From: Candidatus Omnitrophota bacterium
GTDB taxonomy: Bacteria > Omnitrophota > Gorgyraeia > Duberdicusellales > 4484-171
Assembly (NCBI GenBank): GCA_023227945.1
Contig: JALOCC010000001.1
Span: forward strand, 153,199-217,198
Length of the DNA stretch: 64,000 nt
Reading direction: 5' to 3'
Every line of letters begins with the position of its first letter. Position 1 is the stretch's first letter. A program made the position numbers and the translations under genes. Below the pieces are notes generated by a model, which saw only the letters and a list, made by a program, of their open reading frames with translations, did no database searches and was not told the origin of the DNA. This document shows positions 42,677 to 51,055 of the stretch, one piece after another.

Positions 42677-42889
42677 ATGAAATACGAAAGGAAAGATAAA
42701 TACACAAAGCCCGGCACTCCGGCAGAAATTTTAGAACTGGCACTCCAGAAAGAAGAGTCTTCCTATAGATTTTATGACGAGATGCTTAAAATTACCGAAA
42801 GCCCAGCATTAAAGCAGCTTTTAGAAGAGTTGAGAGACGCAGAATTAGGCCATATTGAGAAAATAAAAAATAAAATGGCCCGCGCTTAA
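42677..42889 (+). CDS. Short rubrerythrin/ferritin-like protein
   Basis: This 70-residue, two-helix protein has AEILELALQKEESSYRFYDEML and ELRDAELGHIEKIKNKM, reproducing half of a ferritin-like four-helix bundle, including an acidic residue in helix one and ExxH in helix two. A dimer could assemble one diiron site. Rubrerythrin-type proteins handle peroxide or store iron; this single-repeat form has no rubredoxin module. An excellent ribosome-binding site (aaaggagg) fits ATG 42677, not the upstream frame in the repeat. Confidence 0.65.
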   Translation: MKYERKDKYTKPGTPAEILELALQKEESSYRFYDEMLKITESPALKQLLEELRDAELGHIEKIKNKMARA

Positions 42890-42899
42890 AGAATATTCT

Positions 42900-43065
42900 T
42901 TAAAATCACAAATCACAATTTACAAACCACAAACAAATCACAATAAACAATGGCCAAAATTCCAAAAATTTTCTTGGTAATTGTCCGCCACCAATGATTA
43001 ATCATATATAGGCGGATCAGCCTTTGGCTGATAATTTTGGATTTGTATATTGTGATTTAAACTTG
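42900..43065. repeat. Family G palindrome with twin-hairpin cassette
   Basis: atcacaaatcacaatttac, aaccacaaacaaatcacaat and caataaacaa on the left; ttttggatttgtatattgtg on the right. At 42984-43031 a 48-nt cassette with tccgccacca ... ggcgga and tcagcc-ttt-ggctga has the same two-hairpin plan as the cassettes at 620 and 2166. Confidence 0.75.
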
Positions 43066-43080
43066 AAGGAGAGATGTAAT

Positions 43081-43734
43081 ATGGACACCCATAAAACAAA
43101 GTCTATGAAAAACATTGAAGAGCAAATGCAAAACGTAGGAGAGGATTCTTTGCGCTACCATGTACTTGAGAGTGCCAAGAATTTTAAAACATCCTGGGTT
43201 GCATTGGGCCGTTCGCTTTATACAGTATGGAAGGATAAGCTTTATAAAGATTGGGGTTTTAATACGCTGGAAGGCTATACTTCCAAGGAAATCGGCATAA
43301 AAAAATTAACTGCGATGAAATTGCTGCGGTCTTATTATTTTCTTGAAAAAGAAGAGCCGCAATACTTAAGTTCCGAATACGCGGAGCAAGCTCCGGCAAC
43401 TACAGTTCCTACTTATGAATCCGTTGATTTACTTCGAAAAGCAAAAAATAACAAAATTCTTGATAACCAGGATTACGCAAATCTTAAAAAAGATATATTT
43501 GAAAAAGGAAGAGATGCCCAGGTCGTAAAGAAAGATTTAACTAATTTAATCAGGCAGCGTAAGGAAATCGACCCTGAAGAGAGCCACGAAAAAGAACGCG
43601 TAAGCGTTATAAAAAGATACTTAAGCGTGTTAAAATCCATGAAAAAAGAAATAGAAATATCAAAACTCCTCCCCCCGACACTCCTTAAAGAAACTGAGAG
43701 CTTGATAAAGAAGCTGGAGGAAGAAGTATCTTAA
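43081..43734 (+). CDS. Uncharacterised helical protein
   Basis: This 217-residue protein belongs to no family I recognise. It is mostly helical and charged, with a possible helix-turn-helix-like segment around residues 55-90 (DWGFNTLEGYTSKEIGIKKLTAMKLLRSYYFL) and a Lys/Glu-rich C-terminal helix (KSMKKEIEISKLLPPTLLKETESLIKKLEEEVS would be coiled-coil-like). Ribosome-binding site aaggagag fits ATG 43081; the frame extends upstream to 43024. A regulatory or scaffolding role is possible but not shown. Confidence 0.55.
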   Translation: MDTHKTKSMKNIEEQMQNVGEDSLRYHVLESAKNFKTSWVALGRSLYTVWKDKLYKDWGFNTLEGYTSKEIGIKKLTAMKLLRSYYFLEKEEPQYLSSEYAEQAPATTVPTYESVDLLRKAKNNKILDNQDYANLKKDIFEKGRDAQVVKKDLTNLIRQRKEIDPEESHEKERVSVIKRYLSVLKSMKKEIEISKLLPPTLLKETESLIKKLEEEVS

Positions 43735-43737
43735 TTT

Positions 43738-43850
43738 TAGGTTACGAATGTTACGAAAGTTACGCAGGTTACGAAGGTTACAATAAATCTAACTGTTTTT
43801 AAATGTAACTTTCGTAACTTCCCGTAACATCCGTAACCTTCGTAACATTA
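43738..43850. repeat. Family B palindrome between convergent genes
   Basis: gttacgaatgttacgaaag, gttacgcaggttacgaagg, then gtaactttcgtaacttcccg and atccgtaaccttcgtaac. It lies at the 3' ends of two convergent genes, the only copy in such a position. Confidence 0.85.
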
Positions 43851-44825
43851 ATTATCAGGCAAGCTGTTTATAAAGGTAAGCAATTCGCTGTAACTATTAA
43901 CTTTACATATTGAGCCGCGCACTCTGGCGCAGGCCTCAAAATCCCTAAGATACCACAGGCTAATTTTCCTCATAAAACCGACCCTTACCGAATCTTTTAC
44001 TTCCTTATATTTTTCTAAAAGGCTAAGGTGCTTTTTAAGCACTGCCTTTCTTATTTCCATGTTTACCGCAGTTACAGCTTTACCTTCCATGTAATTAGCG
44101 ATATCTTTAAGCATCCATGGCCTTCCTAAAGCGCCCCTCGCCACAAGAATTCCGTCGCAACCCGTTTCATCAAACATTTTTTTTGCTAAGTGCGGTATCA
44201 GAATATTCCCGCTGCCAAATACAGGAATATTTACTGCATCTTTTATTGCTTTTATTAAATTATAATCAACGTTTCCGCTATAGCCTTGAGTTTTAGTCCT
44301 GCCGTGGACAAAAAGAGCAGCTGCGCCGCTACCTTCGCATGATTTTGCCAGTTCGGTTATCTGTTTTTTATCTTTGTCCAGATAGCCTACCCTGATTTTC
44401 GCTGTTACCGGAACATTGAGGCTGCTTGAAAGTTTTTTGATGATTTTTGATAAAGCCTCGAGATCATTTAATAAATAGGCACCGCATTTTTTCTTAATCA
44501 CTTTTCTTACCGGACAGGCGCAATTGATATCTAAAAAAGAAATACCCGTTAAATCTATAAGCTGATGTGCGGCTTCCAGCATTTTTTCCGGGTCCCTTCC
44601 CAGTAACTGTCCGGCAATAGGCTTGTCTTCCTCGGTTGTCTTAATGAGTCTTAAGCTGCGAATCCGGCTATAAATGAGAGAGTTGGCATCCAGCATCTCA
44701 AAGAAACAAAATTTAGCGCCATGTTCACGGCAAATAAGCCGGAAAGCCAGGTCAGAACATCCTGCCAGAGGAGCAAGGAATACATTGGTATTTATAACTT
44801 TAGAGCCTATTTTGATTGAATGCAT
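43848..44825 (-). CDS. dus: tRNA-dihydrouridine synthase
   Basis: This 325-residue Dus enzyme reduces uridines in tRNA with FMN and NADPH. TIM-barrel motifs: NVFLAPLAGCSDLAFRLICREHG at the N-terminus, LDINCACPVRKVIKKKCGAYLL with the catalytic Cys (usually GCP, here ACP, with Cys one residue further on), VTAKIRVGY, LFVHGRTKTQGYSG, VFGSGNI and GILVARGALGRPWM. It is transcribed away from the polyketide operon; about 225 nt of shared upstream region carries a family H repeat and the operon promoter. Confidence 0.92.
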   Translation of the reverse strand: MHSIKIGSKVINTNVFLAPLAGCSDLAFRLICREHGAKFCFFEMLDANSLIYSRIRSLRLIKTTEEDKPIAGQLLGRDPEKMLEAAHQLIDLTGISFLDINCACPVRKVIKKKCGAYLLNDLEALSKIIKKLSSSLNVPVTAKIRVGYLDKDKKQITELAKSCEGSGAAALFVHGRTKTQGYSGNVDYNLIKAIKDAVNIPVFGSGNILIPHLAKKMFDETGCDGILVARGALGRPWMLKDIANYMEGKAVTAVNMEIRKAVLKKHLSLLEKYKEVKDSVRVGFMRKISLWYLRDFEACARVRGSICKVNSYSELLTFINSLPDN

Positions 44826-44833
44826 ATTTTCCC

Positions 44834-44932
44834 GTATAGAAGCGGATTCCCGCGGAGCTAAACGCGGATGTACGCACGGTAATCGGTTTGCATTTATCCG
44901 CGTTGATATCCGCGGCCATCCGCTTCTATTTC
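44834..44932. repeat. Family H palindrome (gaagcggat/atccgcttc words)
   Basis: tagaagcggattcccgcgg and agctaaacgcgg mirrored by tatccgcgttgatatccgcgg and ccatccgcttcta. The other full copy is at 50950 and a single arm lies at 10983. Confidence 0.8.
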
Positions 44933-44944
44933 TTCAAAAAACAC

Positions 44945-44972
44945 TTGACTAAAAAACCTTTAATAGTAAAAT
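44945..44972 (+). promoter_or_regulatory. Sigma70-like promoter of the polyketide operon
   Basis: TTGACT (44945-44950), a 16-nt spacer and TAAAAT (44967-44972) lie 79 nt upstream of the first ligase codon. It is the best hexamer pair I found in the window. Confidence 0.65.
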
Positions 44973-44984
44973 TTTACTATTAAA
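44959..44984. promoter_or_regulatory. 26-bp perfect palindrome over the -10 box (candidate operator)
   Basis: tttaatagtaaaa is followed directly by its reverse complement ttttactattaaa. It covers the -10 of the promoter above, the classic position for a repressor site. The regulator is not encoded next to it. Confidence 0.65.
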
Positions 44985-45050
44985 ATTTAACTAAAGCACC
45001 TCAGCTTTTAAGGAATGCCTAGTGTGCGCTTTCCGTGTAAGGAGGACCAT

Positions 45051-46574
45051 ATGAATGTAAAAGAATTACTTATAAACCAAGCTTCGTTATTTCCTCAAAA
45101 AAGCGCTTTTATCTTTGAAGGCAAAGAAACAACCTTTTTGCAACTCAAAGATGCCGCATTTAAGATTGCCAATTATTTTACAAGGCAAGGCATAAAAAAG
45201 CCAGATAAAATTGCTATTTTTACCCCAAACACTCCGGAAGCTATTTGTGCGCAGATGGCGGCATATTCTATAGGTGCAACCTTGATACCTTTTGATTACA
45301 TGCTCACAGAAAATGAGATTATTCATTTCTTAAACCATAGCGAAGCAAAAGTATTAATCATGCAGCCGAGAAAAGACATAAACGTATTAAACATCCGGGA
45401 AAACTGTTATTCTGTAAAATATATAATAACCTGTAAAGAGCGCCTTGCGGATTGCGATTTCCTTGATGATCTTTTGGCAGAGGAAAGTAGTGAAGCTCCG
45501 ATTCCGCAATCTTTTGATAAAGACCTCGCGGCAATATTTTATACCTCAGGCTCAACTGGCCACCCTAAGGGCGTAATGCTTAGCTATAAACAGTTTGATA
45601 ATCCGGTTGATACAATAAACCATTTTTTAGGGGTTTCGGAAAACGATGTTTATTGTACCGGCGGCATACCTTTTTCCCATGTGGGCGGGCTTAATTACCT
45701 GCTTTTAATGATTCGTTTTGCATCAACCGTTATTGTAATGGGAAGGTTTCATCCGATGGAATTTTTAAAAAATATAGAAAGATATAAAGTCACGATATTT
45801 TGCATAGTGCCTTCGATGTATGTTGCGATTTTATCTCTAAAAGAATACGAGAGGTTTAACCTTTCGTCTTTAAGGTATGCAGTTGTTTTTGGTGCGCCTT
45901 CTTCGCCTCTTTTGCTTAAGAAATTTCACAGGTCATGCCCTAAAGCAATTGTTTTAAACGGTTGGGGTATGACTGAAACCGCCGCTCCGAATACTTTTTC
46001 GCCCCCGGACGAGCATAAGATATCCAGCATAGGGAAATTCGGATTTCGTATGCAGGCAAAGATAATCGATGAGGAAGGAAAATCTTTGTTATATGGAGAA
46101 CAAGGCGAATTATTAGTCAGCGGAGAAGGTGTTACCGGCGGCTATTACAGAGAGCCGACCTTAAGCTCAGATGCTTTTTGGGGAGAAGGGTGGCTGCGTA
46201 CCGGCGATATTGCTTATTTTGGAAAAGACGGGCTGATATATCTTGCCGGGAGAAAAAAGGACATGATAAAAGTTGCCGGTGAGATAGTTTTTTCCTCGGA
46301 AGTTGAAGAAAAAATACAGCTCTATCCAAAGGTTAAAGAAGTTGCTGTCATAGGTGTTGCCGATGAATTAAGAGGAGAAGTGCCGAAAGCTTTTATTGTT
46401 GCAAAAGAATCTGAAGTGATAGATGCTCAGGAGCTAAGGGATTTTTTAAAAGAGCATCTGGCTCATTTTAAAATTCCGCATTATTTTGAATTTATAAAAG
46501 AACTTCCAAAAAATAGAGTGGGAAAAATCGACAAACAGGCACTTAAGAAAACACAGATTAGCACAGATTTGTAA
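45051..46574 (+). CDS. Acyl-CoA / aryl-CoA ligase (AMP-binding)
   Basis: This 507-residue adenylate-forming enzyme has the P-loop YTSGSTGHPKGVML (about 178-191), GWGMTETAAPN, TGDIAYFGKDGLIYLAGRKKDMIKVAGE and the C-terminal catalytic Lys in PKNRVGKIDK. It activates a carboxylic acid as AMP ester and then loads CoA or an ACP. As first gene of the polyketide operon it may supply a starter unit or activate a chain end; a CoA ligase also belongs to the Photorhabdus anthraquinone type II cluster. aaggagg fits ATG 45051. The last residues (TQISTDL) are coded by family A repeat words. Confidence 0.9.
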   Translation: MNVKELLINQASLFPQKSAFIFEGKETTFLQLKDAAFKIANYFTRQGIKKPDKIAIFTPNTPEAICAQMAAYSIGATLIPFDYMLTENEIIHFLNHSEAKVLIMQPRKDINVLNIRENCYSVKYIITCKERLADCDFLDDLLAEESSEAPIPQSFDKDLAAIFYTSGSTGHPKGVMLSYKQFDNPVDTINHFLGVSENDVYCTGGIPFSHVGGLNYLLLMIRFASTVIVMGRFHPMEFLKNIERYKVTIFCIVPSMYVAILSLKEYERFNLSSLRYAVVFGAPSSPLLLKKFHRSCPKAIVLNGWGMTETAAPNTFSPPDEHKISSIGKFGFRMQAKIIDEEGKSLLYGEQGELLVSGEGVTGGYYREPTLSSDAFWGEGWLRTGDIAYFGKDGLIYLAGRKKDMIKVAGEIVFSSEVEEKIQLYPKVKEVAVIGVADELRGEVPKAFIVAKESEVIDAQELRDFLKEHLAHFKIPHYFEFIKELPKNRVGKIDKQALKKTQISTDL

Positions 46575-46798
46575 GCGAATGAGCACAGATTGCAATAAAT
46601 AACCAAGTTCCAAGATACAATAACCAAACAATGGCCAATAACCAAATTTCAATAACCAAACAAAAAAATAACAAATCCGTTTGGTTATTGGGTATTGAAT
46701 ATTGTAATTTGTTTGGAACTTGTATCTTGGTTATTGGTTATTTCTAAAATATCTGTGGTTATCTGTGATTTTTTATCTGCGATCATCTGTGTATAAAA
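46546..46798. repeat. Nested palindrome, family A with family D
   Basis: Begins inside the ligase 3' end (acacagattagcacagattt). Encloses a family D element (aaccaagttccaagatacaa, accaaacaatggccaataac ... gtatcttggttattggtta) and ends with tctgtggttatctgtg and cgatcatctgtg. Confidence 0.85.
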
Positions 46799-46810
46799 AG
46801 GAGTAAAACA

Positions 46811-47539
46811 ATGATGCAAAGAGATGTGCACTTGCACGCAAAAGGATTACTTGAATCTTTACAATTCCGCCAGGGTGATTTTGGCGAAATCGGCATTATC
46901 AGCGGACAAATGCAGCGAGCCCAAAGATGCCTTCAGTATCTGGAAAATCCTGTAAAAAATTTTACTTTTTTGGGTTACACTTTCTGGACAGGTATATATA
47001 AAGGAAAGAAAGTCACTGTAGGCAATGGCGGTTTCTATGCACCGGATTCAGCGTTTGTCACGGAAATTTTATGCGTGGGAGGGATTAAAACACTTATCCG
47101 GCTTGGCTCCTGTGGGGCAATGTTGCAGGAAATGACTGTTGGAGATTTTGTCGTGGTTGATAAAGTTATCAGAGGTGATGGAGCCACGCGCTATTACGTC
47201 GATGATAATTTTGTTCCGCAAGTGGACAAAGAATTATCCAAAAAGTTAGTAACAATTTTTGAAAAACAGGGCAAAGTTTATCAGGGTGCCTGCTGGACTA
47301 CTGATGCAATGTTTAGAGAAACAAAGGAAATCGTAAATCCTTATATAGAAAAAGGCGCAATTTGTGTGGATATGGTAACCAGCCCGTTTGTTACTGTCGC
47401 TAATGTTTATAAAACAAAGGTTGCCGCTATCTTGGTAGTTTCGGATAATCTTTTAACCGGCGAAATGGGTTTTGCCGATTTTCGTTTGTTCGATGCAGAA
47501 GAAAAAATGACAAAAACGGTGTTTGAGATTATTGCCTAA
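46811..47539 (+). CDS. Nucleoside phosphorylase-like protein (PNP/UDP family)
   Basis: This 242-residue protein has the phosphorylase fold: GEIGIISGQMQRAQ, VTVGNGGFYAPDSAFVTEIL, IRLGSCGAMLQEMTVGDFVVVDKVIRGDGATRYYV (phosphate- and ribose-binding loop), and CVDMVTSPFVTVA where family members have a Met-Glu pair contacting ribose. The Glu is replaced here (DMVTS), so substrate choice may differ. Phosphorolysis of 5'-deoxy- or methylthioadenosine would fit the radical SAM genes nearby, but this is inference. A polyketide role is otherwise not obvious. aaggagtaaaaca precedes ATG 46811. Confidence 0.75.
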   Translation: MMQRDVHLHAKGLLESLQFRQGDFGEIGIISGQMQRAQRCLQYLENPVKNFTFLGYTFWTGIYKGKKVTVGNGGFYAPDSAFVTEILCVGGIKTLIRLGSCGAMLQEMTVGDFVVVDKVIRGDGATRYYVDDNFVPQVDKELSKKLVTIFEKQGKVYQGACWTTDAMFRETKEIVNPYIEKGAICVDMVTSPFVTVANVYKTKVAAILVVSDNLLTGEMGFADFRLFDAEEKMTKTVFEIIA

Positions 47540-47546
47540 CAAATTT

Positions 47547-47632
47547 GTATCACGTCGCACGTATCACGTATCACGTATCACGTCTTTTTAAAACCTGTTA
47601 CGTGCTACCTGATACGTGGTACGTTAAAAGAG
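47547..47632. repeat. Family F palindrome (cacgtatcacg words)
   Basis: gtatcacgtcgcacgtatcac, gtatcacgtc mirrored by acctgttacgtgctacctg and atacgtggtacg. It lies directly before the ribosome-binding site of the next gene. Confidence 0.8.
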
Positions 47633-47640
47633 AGGTTTAT

Positions 47641-47904
47641 ATGCCCGATATGCAATGGAGTGCAAAAGCAAAGGAAATTTTTGATAAGGTGATCAGCAAT
47701 CTTCCGCAATTTCATCGCTCAATTGCCGAAAGATTAGTTAAAGAGTCAGCTGAAGAAATTGCTAAAAACAAAAATATGGCTATGGTCGAGGAAAAAGAAC
47801 TTATAGAGGCATTTTTTAAAGAAATACCCCCGGCGTTTAAAGATATGTTGAAAAGATTATTGACTAAGCTGGGTATTGACTACGAAAAATACGGAGTTTC
47901 TTGA
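47641..47904 (+). CDS. Small PCP-reductase-domain-like protein
   Basis: This 87-residue, helical protein has MQWSAKAKEIFDKVISNLPQFHRSIAERLVKESAEEIA, then VEEKELIEAFFKEIPPAFKDML. The W-x-A...L..P.F.R...R..E..A pattern resembles the PCP_red domain (PF08369) found at the C-terminus of light-independent protochlorophyllide reductase subunit B and as free-standing small proteins. Its role in free-standing form is unknown. The start is ATG 47641 after agaggtttat; the frame upstream is repeat DNA. Inside the polyketide operon it could assist a radical or reductive step, an inference from context only. Confidence 0.55.
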   Translation: MPDMQWSAKAKEIFDKVISNLPQFHRSIAERLVKESAEEIAKNKNMAMVEEKELIEAFFKEIPPAFKDMLKRLLTKLGIDYEKYGVS

Positions 47905-47905
47905 T

Positions 47906-47998
47906 GGCACAGATTAGCACAGATTTTAAAGCGGATGATCACAGATAAAAACCATCTGCGATCATCTGTGATCTCTTTCTGTGATCATCTGTGTAATA
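47906..47998. repeat. Family A palindrome
   Basis: cacagattagcacagatttt, gatgatcacagat mirrored by atctgcgatcatctgtgatc and gtgatcatctgtg. It precedes the reductase fusion gene. Confidence 0.8.
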
Positions 47999-48010
47999 AA
48001 AAAATATAAT

Positions 48011-49627
48011 ATGAAAATAGCGGTTATAGGCCCAGGGGCAATCGGCGGTTTAGTTGCAGGGTATCTTAAAGAGCAGGGCGAAGACGTATCCCTTGTTGGC
48101 ACTAAAGATACAGTTGAAGCAATTAATAAGAAAGGCCTGTCAATTTCCGGTGTGCGTGGGAATGTTAAGGTAAATATTCAGGCGGCAGTTTCTTTAGATA
48201 AAAAAGTAGACCTTATAATTTTAACTACCAAAACACAGGATATAGAAAAGGCCTTAAGGGAAAATAAGCAATATCTGGCAGGCGCAATTATTTTAACCGC
48301 GCAAAATGGTGTAGAGGCTGACGAAATTGTTGCGCAATTTGTTCCCAGGGAAAATATTATCTCAAGTATTGTAATGTTTGGCGCAACATACCTTAAGCCG
48401 GGCGAGATAGTTCATAATTTTGAGAGAAAATGGGTAATCGGCAAGCCTTTCGGCAAAAATGATGATTGGGTTAAGCGTGTGTCTATATTGCTTGGCAGGA
48501 TTTTTCCTATAGAAATAAGTGATGATATCAAAGGAATGAAATGGCTTAAAGTTTTCGCAAATGCCAATAACTGCATTGCGGGTATTACCGGCAAAAGCAT
48601 GCAGGAGTGTTTCGCTAATTTGGATTTATGTGAAATAAGTCTCGGTATTTGGCAGGAAGGCTTGGGCGTGATTAAAAAAGCCGGCATAAAGCTGGTTAAT
48701 TTGCCTGATTTTACCGTAGAACAAGTAACAAAACTTACATCTTTACCCATAAAAGAAGCAGCAAAGATATTTTCCGGCATAATGATAAATTTAAGCAAAG
48801 AACCTCTATACGGTTCAATCTTGCAAAGCATTAAAAGAGGCAAGGCTTCAGAAATAGATTATTTAAACGGAGCATTTGTTAAATTAGCAAGACAATGCGG
48901 ATATCACACCCCTTTAAATAAAAAATTAACGGAGCTGGTGCATAAAGTTGAAGAGGAGCATAAATTTTTTACGATAGATGACCTGATTGAAAAAACAAAA
49001 AATTTAATCCCGCAACAAAGCTGCGATGATAGTGGCAAGGTAAACACTCCTTTTCCAAAACTTAAGCTTACCGTGGTAAAGGTTGAGGGAGATTGTTATC
49101 ACGGCTATAAACAAGGCGATGAAATAGTTTTGGAAGATTTTACCCATCCGCCAAAGCATTTTTGTTTGGGCTTAGCCCATGCTTTGTTTCCCGTAATTTA
49201 CGCTTTAAGTTTTGGCGCAAAATTTGGTTTTCGCGATAACCAGCGTTCGCTTTTAGTAACCTGCCCGGACGGCGGAAAACTTGAATTTAAAGCAGAAATC
49301 TTCGATAAGGAAGGAAAAATCGAAGTAATAGAAAAAGACCCAAATCATAAAGGGCCAAACCCTAAAGAAATGGTTTTGGAGGTAGTGCAATCAAAAGGCA
49401 AGTGCGCTTACGGCTACAAATTAGGCGACAGAATAGAAGTTAAAGGGCTAAAGTGCCCGGAAGGATTTTGCGGCGCAGCATACCATTGTGCATTTCCCGC
49501 GCTTTTCGCACTTAACTTCGGCGCAAAATTCTTCTTTATGGATGACCCGGATGGTATTAATACCGTAACCTGCCCGGATGGCGGGAATATTGTGTTTAAG
49601 GTGAGCCGCAAAAAAGTCAGTCTATAG
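48011..49627 (+). CDS. Ketopantoate reductase-like enzyme fused to two TIGR04076 domains
   Basis: This 538-residue protein is in three parts. Residues 1 to about 345 are an ApbA/PanE-type NADP-dependent 2-ketoacid reductase: Rossmann motif GPGAIGGLVAGYL, LTTKTQD, catalytic Lys in GMKWLKVFANANN, SEIDYLNG. Residues about 355-440 and 455-535 are two similar TIGR04076 domains (VKVEGDCYHGYKQGDEI / VQSKGKCAYGYKLGDRI, each ending CPDGG). TIGR04076 proteins are usually single small domains of unknown role with conserved cysteines. The fusion is unusual. In the operon it may reduce a keto or dehydro intermediate of the polyketide. The start is ATG 48011 after the repeat. Confidence 0.8.
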   Translation: MKIAVIGPGAIGGLVAGYLKEQGEDVSLVGTKDTVEAINKKGLSISGVRGNVKVNIQAAVSLDKKVDLIILTTKTQDIEKALRENKQYLAGAIILTAQNGVEADEIVAQFVPRENIISSIVMFGATYLKPGEIVHNFERKWVIGKPFGKNDDWVKRVSILLGRIFPIEISDDIKGMKWLKVFANANNCIAGITGKSMQECFANLDLCEISLGIWQEGLGVIKKAGIKLVNLPDFTVEQVTKLTSLPIKEAAKIFSGIMINLSKEPLYGSILQSIKRGKASEIDYLNGAFVKLARQCGYHTPLNKKLTELVHKVEEEHKFFTIDDLIEKTKNLIPQQSCDDSGKVNTPFPKLKLTVVKVEGDCYHGYKQGDEIVLEDFTHPPKHFCLGLAHALFPVIYALSFGAKFGFRDNQRSLLVTCPDGGKLEFKAEIFDKEGKIEVIEKDPNHKGPNPKEMVLEVVQSKGKCAYGYKLGDRIEVKGLKCPEGFCGAAYHCAFPALFALNFGAKFFFMDDPDGINTVTCPDGGNIVFKVSRKKVSL

Positions 49628-49692
49628 TCGACAGTCGATAGTCCATAGATTAAAACTGTGGACTGTAGATTATGGACTGTGGACTAAAATAG
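49624..49692. repeat. Palindrome of cgacagtcgatagtcc words
   Basis: tatagtcgacagtcgatagtc, catagatt mirrored by ctgtggactgtagatt and atggactgtggac. It fills the gap before the KS-alpha gene. Confidence 0.75.
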
Positions 49693-49703
49693 GAGATAGA
49701 AGA

Positions 49704-50951
49704 ATGAGACGAGTAGTCATAACCGGCATTGGCGTAATCTGTGCAGCTGGCGAGGATAAAAACACTTTTTACGATAATATTGTCGCCGGTAAACCCTTTA
49801 TTGAAAGAGTAGAGAATTTTGATGTAAGTTTATTTGTGTCAAAAATAGCTTCACAGGATTTAGGCTTTGACCCGCTCAAATTTGGCATAAAAGACCACCA
49901 GCGTATGGATAGATATGTCCAATTTGGTATTGCCGCGGCAAAACAGGCAGTTGAAGACAGCCACATTGATTTTAATAAAATAAACAGAAAAAAATGCGGT
50001 GTAATTTTAGCAAACGCAATTTGCGGCACGCGTTTTATGGAGGAGGAATTCCTTCTTGTAACTGACTGGGGAAAGAGGCCAATCGATCCGCGTAAAGGCC
50101 GGCCTTATCTTTATGATGCGGCAATGTTTAATACGCCAAGCGCAGAAATCGGAGCAATTTATCATACGCAAGGGCTTAATTGCACGGTTTCTACCGGTTG
50201 CACTGCTGCTACAGATTCTTTAGGATTTTCTTTTGAACTTATCCGCGAAGGCAGGCAGGATATAATTATTGCCGGTGGTACTGAAGCGCCGGTTTGCCCG
50301 ATTACTTTTGGAGCTTTTGACGTGGTAAATGTTTTGGCAAAAAATAACGATGAACCGCATAAAGCCAGCCGGCCTTTCGATAATAAAAGAAACGGTTTTG
50401 TAATTTCTGAAGGCGCGGGCGTTGTAGTGCTTGAAGAATTAGAGCACGCAAAAAAGCGCGGCGCGCATATTTACGGAGAATTGGTTGGTTACGGTACAAG
50501 CTGTAATGCCTTTCATATGACGGATTTACCTGAGGACGGCGAAGCGATGGAGCGCTGCATCAAAGATGCGATGAAAGACGCAGGAGTTAAAAATGAAGAT
50601 ATAGACTATATAAATACGCATGGCTCATCAACCAGGCAAAATGACGTTTTTGAGACAAATGCTTACAAGGCAGTGTTCGGTGATTATGCTTACAAAATTC
50701 CGATAAGCTCTATAAAATCAATGATTGGCCATCCTTTGGCGGCAGCCAATGCTGTAGAGAGTGTTTTATGCGCGATGATTTTTGAAAAAGGATATTTGCC
50801 CCCCACGATAAATCAGGAAGAGCCAGACCCAAAATGCGATTTGGATTATATTCCAAACGTGAAAAGACAATATATGCCTAATTACATATTAAAAACAAGC
50901 AGCGGATTTTCCGGAATACATTCGTCTATTATATTTAAGAAATATAAATAG
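49704..50951 (+). CDS. Type II PKS ketosynthase alpha (KS-alpha)
   Basis: This 415-residue thiolase-fold beta-ketoacyl synthase has the triad intact: Cys166 in TVSTGCTAATDSLG, His306 in INTHGSST and His343 in IKSMIGHPLAAA, plus Lys338. The TGCTxxxDSxG context resembles actinobacterial minimal-PKS KS-alpha (TGCTSGLDSVG) more than FabF (TACASG), and PPTINQEEPDPKCDLDYIPN matches their C-terminal block. It would elongate malonyl units on the ACP as a heterodimer with the next gene product. Ribosome-binding site taggaga. Next come the CLF and the ACP, the usual minimal-PKS order. Confidence 0.88.
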   Translation: MRRVVITGIGVICAAGEDKNTFYDNIVAGKPFIERVENFDVSLFVSKIASQDLGFDPLKFGIKDHQRMDRYVQFGIAAAKQAVEDSHIDFNKINRKKCGVILANAICGTRFMEEEFLLVTDWGKRPIDPRKGRPYLYDAAMFNTPSAEIGAIYHTQGLNCTVSTGCTAATDSLGFSFELIREGRQDIIIAGGTEAPVCPITFGAFDVVNVLAKNNDEPHKASRPFDNKRNGFVISEGAGVVVLEELEHAKKRGAHIYGELVGYGTSCNAFHMTDLPEDGEAMERCIKDAMKDAGVKNEDIDYINTHGSSTRQNDVFETNAYKAVFGDYAYKIPISSIKSMIGHPLAAANAVESVLCAMIFEKGYLPPTINQEEPDPKCDLDYIPNVKRQYMPNYILKTSSGFSGIHSSIIFKKYK

Positions 50952-51046
50952 AAGCGGATATCCGCGGATAGCTACGCGGATAAACGCCAGCGAATTTCTG
51001 TGCGTCTATCCGCGTTTAAATCCGCGGCAATCCGCTTCTATAGTAA
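50950..51046. repeat. Family H palindrome
   Basis: tagaagcggatatccgcgg, atagctacgcggataaacgc mirrored by gtctatccgcgtttaaatcc and gcggcaatccgcttctata. It lies between the KS-alpha and CLF genes, which are normally coupled by overlap in actinobacteria. Confidence 0.8.
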
Positions 51047-51055
51047 GGAGCTTAA

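Noticed and set aside
47545-47640. N-terminal extension of the PCP-reductase-like protein
   Set aside because: The extension is a literal translation of the family F palindrome; the ribosome-binding site and conserved helix support ATG 47641. The same reasoning removes the extensions at 8902, 9556, 12006, 39271, 42626 and 47981.
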